Program-made: the position numbers and the translations under genes | Assembly: GCF_030124145.1 (NCBI RefSeq) | Contig: NZ_JASKMS010000032.1 | Location: 1 to 64,000, forward strand | Length of the DNA stretch: 64,000 nt | DNA from: Streptomyces sp. 378 | GTDB taxonomy: Bacteria > Actinomycetota > Actinomycetes > Streptomycetales > Streptomycetaceae | Direction of reading: 5' to 3' | Part shown: in pieces, positions 1 through 8,736 of the stretch | Layout: each line of letters begins with the position of its first letter | Position numbering within the stretch: the stretch's first letter is position 1 | Notes under the pieces: generated by a model | Told to the model about the DNA's origin: nothing | The model's input: only the letters and a program-made list of their open reading frames with translations | The model's database searches: none

Positions 1-32
1 CTCCCGTTCGAGCGAAGCCGAGAACGGGGGAG
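1..32. terminator. Hairpin downstream of the M1 peptidase gene
   Basis: Arms CTCCCGTTC (1-9) and GAACGGGGGAG (22-32) can pair around the loop GAGCGAAGCCGA. It lies just after the minus-strand M1 peptidase stop, so a terminator role is likely. Nearly the same loop core (CGAGCGAAGCCGAG) recurs inside the large palindrome at 23025-23251, so this is probably a dispersed genomic motif. Confidence 0.5.
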
Positions 33-64
33 CGTGCCGGGCGTCGCGACGCCGCGGAGATCCG

Positions 65-1507
65 TCAGAAACGGCCTAGACCCGCCTGCCTCCCGGCCTC
101 CGGCAGCGGTGGCAGTGCCGTTCCCCGCACCCACGCCTGGAGCAGTTCGTCCACCGGCTCGGGCGCGAAGCGGGCCACGTGTGAGGTGAAGGCCGCGGTC
201 GTGACCGTGCCGCCCCGGTGCGACTGCCCCCAGGCGCGCAGCATGCGGAAGAAGGCGATGTCGCCCAGCGCACAGCGCACCGCGTGCAGCACGAGCCCTC
301 CGCGTTCGTACAGCCGGTCGTCGAACATCGACTTGCGCCCCGGGTCCGCCAGCCGCAGGTCCTGTGGCAGCGACGACAGCAACCGGTGCGCCGCCGACGC
401 CAGTTGGTCCGCCGTACGTCCGCCCGACCGTTCCGACCACAGCCACTCCGCGTACTTCGCGAACCCCTCGTTCAGCCAGATGTGCCGCCAGTCGGCGATG
501 GACACGCTGTTGCCGAACCACTGGTGCGCCAGCTCGTGCGCCACCAGTCGCTCCGAACCACGCGCCCCGTCCACGTGGTTGGCGCCGAACAGGGACAGTC
601 CCTGTGCCTCGACGGGCACGTCCAGCTCCTCCTCGGTCACCACGACGGCGTACTCCTCGAACGGGTACGGCCCGAACAGTTCCTGGAACACCTCCATCAT
701 CTGCGGCTGACGTGCGAAGTCCCGCGAGAAGTCACCCAGCAGCTGCGCGGGGATGTGCCCGTGCTGCGGGACTCCGCCCGGCCCGGGGTCGCCCAGCAGC
801 ACCGTCTGGTACTTGCCGATCGCGAGGCCCACCAGATAGCTGGACGTCGGCGCCGGCTGTTCGTACACCCAGGTGGTGGTGCTCGCCTTCGTCGTCCGGG
901 TCAGCAGGCGCCCGCCCGCCACCACCGCGTACGCCGACGGCGTGGTGATCGAGAGCTGGTACGACGCCTTGTCGGCGGGCCGGTCGTTGCACGGGTACCA
1001 CGAGGGGGCCCCGATCGGCTGGCTGGCCACCAGCGCCCCGTCCTCCAGCTCCTCCCAGCCGAGGCCGCCCCAGGGGCTGCTCACCGGCTCGGGGTTGCCC
1101 GACCAGTGCACCTCGACCGTGAACGGCGCCCCGGCGCGGACCGGCTTGGCCGGGCGGACGCGCAGCCTGCCGCCGCGGTGCGTGTAGTGGGGCTGCCGTC
1201 CGTCGACCCGCACCCGACCGATCTTGTAGTCGGCCAGGTTCAGCACGAACTCGGTGAGCGGCGCCCGCCCCGCTATGGCGTTGACGCGGGCCGTCCCGGA
1301 CAGCCGGTTCGGGCCCGGACGGTAGTCCAGCGCCAGCTCGTACCGGTGCACCCGGTAGCGGGGGTCGCCGTGCTCCGGGAAGTACGGGTCCGCGCCCGCC
1401 GCCTGCTGGACTGCCACTGCCGTCTGTTCTCCCTGCGCTGCGCCGCTGCCACTGCCTGCCGGTCCGTCGCCCTCCGGCTCCGGGTGGCCCGCGCTCAGGA
1501 GCGCCAT
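65..1507 (-). CDS. M1 family zinc metallopeptidase (aminopeptidase N-like)
   Basis: Protein of 480 residues. The zinc site is visible as HELAHQWFGN near residue 323, with the third ligand in NEGF 18 residues later, and a beta-rich N-terminal M1 domain precedes it. It would remove N-terminal residues from peptides. No signal peptide is apparent, so it is probably cytoplasmic. I chose the ATG at 1507, which overlaps the NRPS stop codon (1495-1497) and has a GAGG upstream; longer reading of this frame only shadows the NRPS. The overlap implies translational coupling with the Pls-like synthetase. M1-type peptidases have been described as epsilon-poly-lysine degrading enzymes in producers, so product processing or self-protection is a reasonable inference, not proven here. 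Confidence 0.9.
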   Translation of the reverse strand: MALLSAGHPEPEGDGPAGSGSGAAQGEQTAVAVQQAAGADPYFPEHGDPRYRVHRYELALDYRPGPNRLSGTARVNAIAGRAPLTEFVLNLADYKIGRVRVDGRQPHYTHRGGRLRVRPAKPVRAGAPFTVEVHWSGNPEPVSSPWGGLGWEELEDGALVASQPIGAPSWYPCNDRPADKASYQLSITTPSAYAVVAGGRLLTRTTKASTTTWVYEQPAPTSSYLVGLAIGKYQTVLLGDPGPGGVPQHGHIPAQLLGDFSRDFARQPQMMEVFQELFGPYPFEEYAVVVTEEELDVPVEAQGLSLFGANHVDGARGSERLVAHELAHQWFGNSVSIADWRHIWLNEGFAKYAEWLWSERSGGRTADQLASAAHRLLSSLPQDLRLADPGRKSMFDDRLYERGGLVLHAVRCALGDIAFFRMLRAWGQSHRGGTVTTAAFTSHVARFAPEPVDELLQAWVRGTALPPLPEAGRQAGLGRF

Positions 1508-4500
1508 GCCTCGATCGGGTTGCCGAGCCAGCGGGTGTCGTCGGGGACGGACTCCGCGGCCATGACGAGCGACGCGGGACCCAGCGTGGTGCGGGCCCCG
1601 ATCGTGCTGCCGGGCAGGACGATCCCGCCAGGGCCCAGCGTCGCGCCCTCCCGGAGGACCACAGTATCCGTCCGCAAGATCCGGTCGTGGAAGAGGTGCG
1701 TCTGCAGCACACACCCCCGGTTCACGGTGGACGCGTCCTGAAGCGTCACCAGATCGGTCTCCGGCAGCCAGTAGCTCTCCACCCACACGCCCCGGCCGAT
1801 CCGTGCGCCCAGGCCCCGCAGCCAGGCCGTCATCACCGGCGTGCCCGGCACCGCGCCGGCCAGCCACGGCACGGCCAGCACCTCGACGAAGGTGTCCGCG
1901 AGCTCGTTGCGCCACACGAAGGACGACCACAGCGGGTGCTCCCCGCTGTGATGCCGCCCCACGAGCGCCCACTTGGCGACGATCGAGACGAGGGCCGCGC
2001 CCCCTCCCGCCGCGAGCAGCACCAGCCCCGACAGCAGCGGCGCCCACGCCCCCAGCGCGCACAACGCGGCGATCGTCAGCACCGCCAGCCCGGCCGAGCA
2101 GAACACCGGCACGATCCGGCACAGCTCCACCAGAGCGCGTGCCCACAGCAGCCGGGCCGGCGGTTCGTAGGTGCGGCTCTGGTCGCCGTCGGCGGCGGCG
2201 CGCGGCAGCTTCACCGGCGGCAGCCCCAGGTAGGAGGTGCCCTTCTTGGCCTTCTTCGGCGTCGCCGACAGCACGCCGACCAGCCCGCCGTCCGGCACGC
2301 TGCGTCCCGGAGCCGTCATCCCCGAGTTCCCGAGGAAGGCCCGCCGTCCGATCTGAGCCCGCCCGATCCGCATCCAGCCACCGCCGAGCTCGTAGGGCGC
2401 GGTCAGGGTGTCGTCGGCCAGGAACGCACCCTCACCGACCGTCGTCAGACTGGGCAGTGCCAGGACGGTCGACACCTCGGCGCCGCGCCCGATCCGCATC
2501 CCGAGCAACCGCAGCCACACCGGCGTGACCAGCCCGGCGTACAGCGGGAACAGCATCTCCCGTGACCGGTCCATCAACTGCGTGACCGTCCACGCCTGCC
2601 ACCCGACCCGGCTGTGCGTGGGATGCGTGCCCTCGCGCAGGCCGATGCTCAGCAGTCGTACGGCGATGAGGATCAGCACGGCGTACGCCAGCCCGAAGGC
2701 GAGCGTCGCCGGAACGAGGGCCAGGGCGGCGCCCGTCAGGGGCGAGTCCGGCGTGAAGAAGACCCGGGCGACGAAGAACGCGGCCCCGCCCGCCGGCACG
2801 GGCAGCGCGGTCAGCGCGAAGCCGGTGAGGCCGTACATCACGCTCCAGTACCTCCCGCGCGGGGGCCGTTCCGCGGGCCAGTTGCGTTTGGCCTTGCCCA
2901 GCTTGACCGCGGGTGCCCCCGCCCACCGCTGACCGGTGGGAACCTGACCGGTGACGGCCGAACCGGGCGCCACCTCGGCCCGCTTGCCCACCCGGGCGCC
3001 GGGGAAGAGCACGCTGCGGGTACCGACGACGGCGTGCGCGCCCACCTTCAGCGCGCCGATCTCCAGCCGGTCCCCGTCCAGCCAGTATCCCGACAGATCC
3101 ACCTCGGACTCCACGGCCGCGCCCCGCCCCAGCTTGAGCATCCCGGTGACCGGGGGCAGCGAGTGCAGATCGACGTCCGGCCCGACCTTGGCGCCCAGCG
3201 CCCGCGCGTACCGCTCCAGCCAGGACCCGGTCAGTGAGGTCGCGCCGCTGAACTCGGCCAGCCGCTCGGCGGTCCACAGCCGCAGATGGACGCCGCCTCC
3301 CCGCGCGTACCTGCCGGGCTGCACCCCGCGCAGCAGCAACCGCGCGCCACCGGCGGCCAGGGCGAGTCGCCCCGGCGGGCTGAACAGGACGGCGGCCCCG
3401 ACGGCGAGGAGCCACCAAGGGGCCGTCGGAAGCCAGGTGCGGGCGGGCAGCAGATTGCCGAGCGCGGCCAGTGCCACCACCCAGCGCAGACCGCGCAGGG
3501 TGAACAACGGGCCCAGGAGCAGCAGCTGGACGGCCTGGGCGCGCCTGGGCACCGGGGCGATCGTGCGCCGGGCCTCGTCGTCCCGCACCGACTTCTCCAG
3601 CCGCCGGGCCAGCTTGCGCAGCACCGGCTGCTGGTAGATGTCCAGGACGGCGGCGCGCGGGTAGCGGACGCGCAGCCGGGTGGTCAGCCGGGCCGCGGAC
3701 AGGCTGCCGCCGCCGATCGCGAAGAAGTCGTCGAAGGCACTGGTGACCGGGATGCCGAGCACCTCGGTCCACTGTTCGGCGAGCCAGGCCTCGGTGCCGT
3801 AGAGCTGCTCCGCCGGGCCGCGCGTCTCCAGCTCCTCCAGCGGCCAGGGCAGCGCGTCGCGGTCCACCTTGCCCGACGTGCGCGTCGGCAGCTCCCCGAC
3901 CGGCGCGAGCAACGGCACGAGCGCGGCGGGCAGTTCGGCGCGGAGCCTTTCGACGGCGACGGTGTGGTCCCACCCGTCCTGGGTGACGACGTATCCGACG
4001 AGGAGCTGATTGCCGCCGCGGGCAGTCCGTACGGCGGCCGCCGCGCCGGCGACCCCGGGCAGGCCCTGCAGCGCGGCGTCGACCTCACCGAGCTCGACGC
4101 GCCGTCCGCCGAGCTTGATCTGCTCGTCCGCGCGCCCGAGGAAGACCAGCCCCTCGGGGTCCGCCCTGACGAGATCGCCACTGCGGTACGCCCGCTCCCA
4201 TCCCAGGGACTCCAGGGGCGCGTACTTCTCCGCGTCCTTCTCGGTGTCGAGATACCGGGCCAGTCCGACGCCGCCGATCACCAGTTGCCCGCTGCCGCCC
4301 ATCGGCACGGGCTCGCCGGCCTCGTCGACGACGGCCAGTTCCCAGCCGTCCAGCGGCAGCCCGATCCGGATCGGCTCCTGACCGCTCATCAGCGAGGCGC
4401 AGGCCACCACGGTCGCCTCGGTGGGCCCGTAGGTGTTCCAGACTTCGCGTCCCTCGGTCACCAGCCGTTGAGCCAGTTCGGGAGGGCAGGCCTCACCGCC

Positions 4501-5361
4501 GAAGATCAGCAGCCGTACGTCGCTGAGGGTCTCCGGCTCCCATAGCGCGGCGAGTGTGGGCACCGTCGACACGACGGTGATCTCCTGCTCGACCAGCCAG
4601 GGCCCGAGATCGGCACCGCTTCTGACCTGCGAGCGCGGCACCGGCACCAGACAGGCGCCGTACCGCCACGCCAGCCACATCTCCTCGCAGGAGGCGTCGA
4701 ACGCCACGGACAGCCCCGCCATGACCCGGTCGCCGGGGCCGATCGGCTCGTCGGTGAGGAACAGTGCGGCCTCGGCGTCCACGAAGGCGGCGGCGCTGCG
4801 GTGCGAGACGGCGACACCCTTGGGCTTCCCGGTGGAGCCGGAGGTGAAGATGATCCACGCGTCGTGCGCGATGCCGGGGCGCGCCGCGGGAGCCGTTCCG
4901 GCACCGTGCACGGTGATCTCGTGCCCGGCCCCGATGACGGCCCGGACGTCCGCCTCCCCGAACACCAGCCCGGCCCGCTCGTCCGGGTCCTCGGCGTCGA
5001 CGGGGACGTACGCGGCACCGGCCGCGAGCACGGCGAGGATCGCGATGTACAGCTCGTTGGTGCCGGACGGAACCCGGACACCCACCCGGTCCCCGAGCCC
5101 CACCCCGGCGGAGCCGAGCCGACACCGCAGGCGCTCCACCTCCGCGGCCAGCGCGCGGTAGGTGAGGCTGCGCGTGCCGTCGTCCAGGGCGGGCTCGTCC
5201 GGATACGACCGTACGGTCGCGTCGAAGACGTCGACGAGCGTGCGCGGTGAGGGGGCCGAGCGCCCCGGGAAGCGGGCCGCGTTCCCGAACTCCTGCTGGA
5301 GCTCCGCGTCGAGCGCTTCGCCGAGCAGGCCGAGAGCGTCGCTCTCCTGTATGGCTGCCAT
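1495..5361 (-). CDS. Pls/PosA family membrane-bound non-ribosomal peptide synthetase
   Basis: Protein of 1288 residues, close to the size of epsilon-poly-L-lysine synthetase Pls. An adenylation domain fills about residues 40-540: FTSGSTGKPKG (~172), YGPTEAT (~315), YRSGDL, GRADEQIKLGGRRVELGE and the A10-like SGKVDRDALP. A carrier domain follows with phosphopantetheine Ser in GGGSLS (~553). The C-terminal half alternates hydrophobic membrane segments with three hexapeptide-like soluble domains, the Pls architecture for iterative amide bond formation without classical condensation domains. The ATG at 5361 has GAGGA five bases upstream; the longer frame to 5451 simply translates through this RBS. 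A TAAGAT hexamer at 5459-5464 (minus strand) could be a -10 box. The monomer cannot be read safely by eye. The product is probably a homopoly-amino acid. Confidence 0.9.
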   Translation of the reverse strand: MAAIQESDALGLLGEALDAELQQEFGNAARFPGRSAPSPRTLVDVFDATVRSYPDEPALDDGTRSLTYRALAAEVERLRCRLGSAGVGLGDRVGVRVPSGTNELYIAILAVLAAGAAYVPVDAEDPDERAGLVFGEADVRAVIGAGHEITVHGAGTAPAARPGIAHDAWIIFTSGSTGKPKGVAVSHRSAAAFVDAEAALFLTDEPIGPGDRVMAGLSVAFDASCEEMWLAWRYGACLVPVPRSQVRSGADLGPWLVEQEITVVSTVPTLAALWEPETLSDVRLLIFGGEACPPELAQRLVTEGREVWNTYGPTEATVVACASLMSGQEPIRIGLPLDGWELAVVDEAGEPVPMGGSGQLVIGGVGLARYLDTEKDAEKYAPLESLGWERAYRSGDLVRADPEGLVFLGRADEQIKLGGRRVELGEVDAALQGLPGVAGAAAAVRTARGGNQLLVGYVVTQDGWDHTVAVERLRAELPAALVPLLAPVGELPTRTSGKVDRDALPWPLEELETRGPAEQLYGTEAWLAEQWTEVLGIPVTSAFDDFFAIGGGSLSAARLTTRLRVRYPRAAVLDIYQQPVLRKLARRLEKSVRDDEARRTIAPVPRRAQAVQLLLLGPLFTLRGLRWVVALAALGNLLPARTWLPTAPWWLLAVGAAVLFSPPGRLALAAGGARLLLRGVQPGRYARGGGVHLRLWTAERLAEFSGATSLTGSWLERYARALGAKVGPDVDLHSLPPVTGMLKLGRGAAVESEVDLSGYWLDGDRLEIGALKVGAHAVVGTRSVLFPGARVGKRAEVAPGSAVTGQVPTGQRWAGAPAVKLGKAKRNWPAERPPRGRYWSVMYGLTGFALTALPVPAGGAAFFVARVFFTPDSPLTGAALALVPATLAFGLAYAVLILIAVRLLSIGLREGTHPTHSRVGWQAWTVTQLMDRSREMLFPLYAGLVTPVWLRLLGMRIGRGAEVSTVLALPSLTTVGEGAFLADDTLTAPYELGGGWMRIGRAQIGRRAFLGNSGMTAPGRSVPDGGLVGVLSATPKKAKKGTSYLGLPPVKLPRAAADGDQSRTYEPPARLLWARALVELCRIVPVFCSAGLAVLTIAALCALGAWAPLLSGLVLLAAGGGAALVSIVAKWALVGRHHSGEHPLWSSFVWRNELADTFVEVLAVPWLAGAVPGTPVMTAWLRGLGARIGRGVWVESYWLPETDLVTLQDASTVNRGCVLQTHLFHDRILRTDTVVLREGATLGPGGIVLPGSTIGARTTLGPASLVMAAESVPDDTRWLGNPIEAWRS

Positions 5362-5830
5362 CCGGTCCTCGCGTTGAGAGCCCGGATGCCTCCGGGGCGC
5401 TGGCGGGCCCGCAGGTGTGCCTGGGGTTGTCCGGCTCCAGCTCGGTAACAAGCCGGAAATCTTAGTACGACGCTAGGTTTGGGCGCTTCGCCACGCCACC
5501 CGGATCGGCCGTCCGGAGGTGGGGCGGGCCCCGCACCACCGATCCTGACCTGGAGATCTCCGGACGGACGAGACTTCCCCCACACCGATGATCAGGCACG
5601 CCGCCTGAGGGGATGTCGTCCGGCCAGGGGCTGTCCGGGCCCGGGCGGTCTCCCCTGCCGCGAGGTGGTGGTGCTGGATGACGCGGTGGTCATCCGCCTC
5701 GCCGTCGGGACCCGTTCCTCGGTGTTCACCGCCGCCCCCGTCGCGATCCGGTTGCGCCACCGGTTCCCGCGGGCAGGCCCCCGCTGACGCGGTCGGCGAC
5801 GGCCGCCCGGACCTGGCCGCGCCGGACCGG
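5362..5830. other. Intergenic region upstream of the NRPS, with an orphan coding-like stretch
   Basis: Holds the NRPS promoter region near 5440-5470. On the plus strand, codons 5641-5787 (ending in TGA) show strong G/C third-position bias and a plausible residue pattern (VVVLDDAVVIRLAVGTRSS...), but there is no matching RBS, family or convincing start. It may be a remnant of a lost gene. Nothing else recognisable. Confidence 0.35.
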
Positions 5831-7075
5831 TCAGGACGAGAGCCGGTGCAGCGCCGCCAGGACCGGTGCCACGCCGTCCTCCTCCGCGAGGCACCGGGCC
5901 AACTCCCGGGCGCGATCTCGATGGTGAGGGTCGTCCGTGACGCGGCGCAGGGCGGGGGCGAGGGTGTGGGCGGTGAGGCGTCGCAGAGGGACGGTGTCCG
6001 GGGCCGTCCCCAGGGCGACCAGGCGCGCCGCCCAGAAGAAGCCGTCGAACTGCACCGGCACCCCGATCGTGGGGACACCCGCCCGCAGGACGGCGGCGGT
6101 GGTACCGGCTCCGGCGTGGTGGACCACGGCGGCGGTACGGGGGAACAGTTGGGTGTGCGGCACGTCTCCCACGGTGATCATGTCGTCGCCGGTGGAGGCG
6201 GCGAGGCCCGCCCAGCCCTGCTGGATGATGCCGCGCAGCCCCGCCGAACGCAGCGCCCGCACGATCTCACCGCTGAGGTGGCCGGGGTCCGGCACCGTCG
6301 CGCTGCCCAGCCCGACGAACACCGGCGGGGGCCCGGCGGCCAGGAACTCCTCCACTTCGGCGGGCAGTGCGCGAGGGTCGTCCGGCCACCAGTACCCGGC
6401 GATCTCCAGCCCCGGGCGCCAGTCCTCGGGGCGGGGCACGACCCGTTCGCTGAAGCCGTGCAGGACGGGCCAGTGGGCCCGCTCGTGGGCCCGGCGGCTC
6501 GCGGAGGCGCCGCGCAGGGGCATGCCGTGCCGGGTGCGCAGCCGGTGCATGGCGCGGGTGAAGACCCCGTCGACCGCGCAGAGGACGGCCCGTCCGCCCA
6601 GACGGTTGCCCACCGTGCCGAGGGAGCGGCCACCGAGCATGGGTGCGCCGAACTCGCGGGTCGGATGCTGGGGTTGGAGGAACAGGCCCAGGCTGGGCAG
6701 TTTCAGCCCTTCGGCGATGGCACGGCCCAGTGGTGCCACGGCTCCGGCGGCCAGGACGATGTCGGCGCCGCGGGCCGCCTGGACCAGGGCGTCGGTCATC
6801 TCCTCGGCCGCGGACCGGGCCATCGACGCCGCGCGGAGCAGTTTGCCGACGCCTGTGGTGCTGGCGTGCAGGTCGCGGCCCCGGTCGGAGTGGGACACGG
6901 CGTGCGGGTCGACCGGCGTCGGGTGGAAGCGCACCCCCGAGCCGGCGGTCAGGGGCTCGAACAGGGCGTGGGTGGCGAGCGTGACCTCGTGCCCGCTCCG
7001 TGCCAGTCCCGCGCCCAGCCCGGTGTACGGCGCGACGTCGCCACGCGATCCCGCAGTCATGATCACCACGCGCAT
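5831..7075 (-). CDS. UGT/MGT-type glycosyltransferase (GT1-like)
   Basis: Protein of 414 residues with the two-domain GT-B layout of macrolide and sterol glycosyltransferases. The N-terminus MRVVIMTAGSRGDVAPYTGL is the classic nucleotide-sugar-dependent GT1/GT28 start. The C-terminal donor loop reads VHHAGAGTTAAVLRAGVP followed by GVPVQFDGFFWAARL, matching the bacterial version of the plant secondary-product signature. It should move a sugar from a nucleotide donor to a small hydrophobic acceptor. Start ATG 7075 has only a weak GGGAC upstream. The gene stands alone between the HEAT protein and the NRPS, all on the minus strand, with no sugar-biosynthesis genes nearby, so the acceptor is unknown. 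A self-resistance or antibiotic-inactivating role, as for Mgt/OleD proteins, is possible. Confidence 0.85.
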   Translation of the reverse strand: MRVVIMTAGSRGDVAPYTGLGAGLARSGHEVTLATHALFEPLTAGSGVRFHPTPVDPHAVSHSDRGRDLHASTTGVGKLLRAASMARSAAEEMTDALVQAARGADIVLAAGAVAPLGRAIAEGLKLPSLGLFLQPQHPTREFGAPMLGGRSLGTVGNRLGGRAVLCAVDGVFTRAMHRLRTRHGMPLRGASASRRAHERAHWPVLHGFSERVVPRPEDWRPGLEIAGYWWPDDPRALPAEVEEFLAAGPPPVFVGLGSATVPDPGHLSGEIVRALRSAGLRGIIQQGWAGLAASTGDDMITVGDVPHTQLFPRTAAVVHHAGAGTTAAVLRAGVPTIGVPVQFDGFFWAARLVALGTAPDTVPLRRLTAHTLAPALRRVTDDPHHRDRARELARCLAEEDGVAPVLAALHRLSS

Positions 7076-7171
7076 GGGTCCCAGTGTGGACCGGCCCCGC
7101 GGGCGACACGCGGTGCATGGCCGCACGTGGACGAAAATCGCCGGTGCGGCTGTCAGTTCAGCCGAGTCCGC

Positions 7172-8662
7172 TTACGGCGGGCCGCTGTCGAGTGTGTCGA
7201 GGAGGCGGGTGGCGGCCTGACGCAGTCGCGGGGACTCGTCCTCGGTGAGCGCGGTCAGCCGGCCGTGGGCCTTGTCGCTGTCCGGCGGGAGCGAACCGGT
7301 GGCGCCCGCCCAGCGTTCGAGCCCCAGGACGGCTTCGTAGCGGACCGGTTCGTGGGAGTCGTCGAGGCCGCGCAGGAAGCGCCGTACGTCGTGGTGGGTC
7401 TGCTCGTCGGCCGGGTCGTCGCCGTCGAGGAGGGACAGGGCGGCGGCCAGGACCTCACCGGACGGGGCGTTGTCCGCGAGACGCCGGACGTCGGGCAGTG
7501 CCTGCGCGAGGCCGTCGAGGGCGTTGCGTGTGCGCCAGACGTGCCTTTCGTCGGTGGCCAGGTGGGCGGCCAGGGCCCAGGCGACGGGGTGGCGTTCCCA
7601 GGGGCGGAGGCCGTTCTCGACGAGAGTCTCCAGGCCGTCGAGCGCGCCCGCGCGCAGGTCGTCGTCCGGGTCGTCCAGGAGGGGCAGCAGCAGCCACACC
7701 GCGTCCCAGCGTCCCGCTGTCCCGATGGCCGCCGCGACGGCGGCCCGGATACGGGCGGGCAGCGTCGCGTCGGTCAGGGCCGTGCGGAGGTGCGGGGCGG
7801 CCGTGCCCGGGTCGGCGGTGCCCAGGGCACGTGCGGCCGAGGGGCCGGCGACGGGATCGCGCAGCCACCGCACGGCCGGTCCGCTCACCCGGTCCTCGCC
7901 CGGTCCGGCAAGACCGCTCAGCAGCCTCGCGGCGACCTCGGGGTGCTCCTCGGTGTGCAACGCCGCGGTCAAGGTGTCCTGTACCTGCCGTTGTTCCACG
8001 GGGAACAGGCGGCGGGCAGCCTCGATCCGTACGGCGGGGGACGGATCGCGCAGGCCGGAGAGCAGTGAGTCGAGGAGTTGCTCGGTGCAGCGCGCCGGCA
8101 GCCATTCCAGGGCCCGCGCACGGGCGGCGCCCGTGCCCTCCCGAGCGGTACGGATCAACTCCGCCCGCACGGCCGGGTCCTGCCCGCACGTGGACAGCAG
8201 CGTCCAGGCCCGCCCCCACACGGCGTAGTGGGGGTCACCGAGCAGGGCGGCCAGGGCCGTGACGTCACCGGGCACGCCCAGGGCGGTCAGTCCGTCCAGG
8301 GCGTTGATCCGCACGTGGTGGTCCGGGTCGGACAGCAGCCGGGCGAAGGCCCGGGTGAGCTTGGGTGTGTCGAGCCGCAGTCGGACGGCGGCGGCCGAAG
8401 CCCTGCGCCGCACCTGTGGATCCGTGTCCCCCATCAGCGCGGGCAGCATCTCTCGGCCGGCCTCCGGGACGCCGAGCCGGCCCAGCGCCAGGGCGGCGGC
8501 CGCGCGCACGCAGGGGGCGGGATCGTCGGCCGCGCCGGTGAGCACGCGAACGTGCTCGGCCCGGCCGATCCTTCCCAGCCCCTTCAGCGCCGCAGCCCGC
8601 CGCTCCGGCTCCGGCCGCGCCGACTCCCGCAGGAAGAGAGCGATCTGATGGTCCGCCTCCAT
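7172..8662 (-). CDS. HEAT-repeat protein
   Basis: Protein of 496 residues built from about ten to twelve alpha-helical repeats with the HEAT/PBS-lyase-like pattern (for example DPAPCVRAAAALALGRLG, DPDHHVRINALDGLTALG, DPSPAVRIEAARRLFP). No enzymatic motif, signal peptide or membrane helix is visible; a cytoplasmic protein-binding scaffold is likely. ATG 8662 is preceded by GGGGGGTGG; the longer frame to 8740 lacks an RBS. The stop is TAA, unusual in this GC-rich DNA. It lies 74 bases downstream of the P450 gene on the same strand, but nothing else ties the two together. Specific function unknown. Confidence 0.85.
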   Translation of the reverse strand: MEADHQIALFLRESARPEPERRAAALKGLGRIGRAEHVRVLTGAADDPAPCVRAAAALALGRLGVPEAGREMLPALMGDTDPQVRRRASAAAVRLRLDTPKLTRAFARLLSDPDHHVRINALDGLTALGVPGDVTALAALLGDPHYAVWGRAWTLLSTCGQDPAVRAELIRTAREGTGAARARALEWLPARCTEQLLDSLLSGLRDPSPAVRIEAARRLFPVEQRQVQDTLTAALHTEEHPEVAARLLSGLAGPGEDRVSGPAVRWLRDPVAGPSAARALGTADPGTAAPHLRTALTDATLPARIRAAVAAAIGTAGRWDAVWLLLPLLDDPDDDLRAGALDGLETLVENGLRPWERHPVAWALAAHLATDERHVWRTRNALDGLAQALPDVRRLADNAPSGEVLAAALSLLDGDDPADEQTHHDVRRFLRGLDDSHEPVRYEAVLGLERWAGATGSLPPDSDKAHGRLTALTEDESPRLRQAATRLLDTLDSGPP

Positions 8663-8736
8663 GGCCACCCCCCGAAGAGACAGACCGTCGGGGGACGCGA
8701 AGGTTGCCCGCGGGGCCGCCCCGACCGGCTGGGGGA

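Noticed and set aside
5592..5894. Short Ser/Thr-rich minus-strand peptide (MTTASSSTTTSRQGRPP...) as a lanthipeptide-like precursor
   Set aside because: No Cys residues, no modification enzymes, and the opposite strand has the stronger coding bias.
5678..8068. Very long open frames opposite the glycosyltransferase and HEAT genes (and similar ones at 218-1741, 13450-14982, 25066-27147, 27254-29146, 35344-37521, 42504-45074, 49738-52290, 51557-53671)
   Set aside because: They are antisense shadows created by GC-rich codon bias: low-complexity Arg/Gly/Ala/Pro products, no RBS, and a well-supported gene with clear domains on the other strand.
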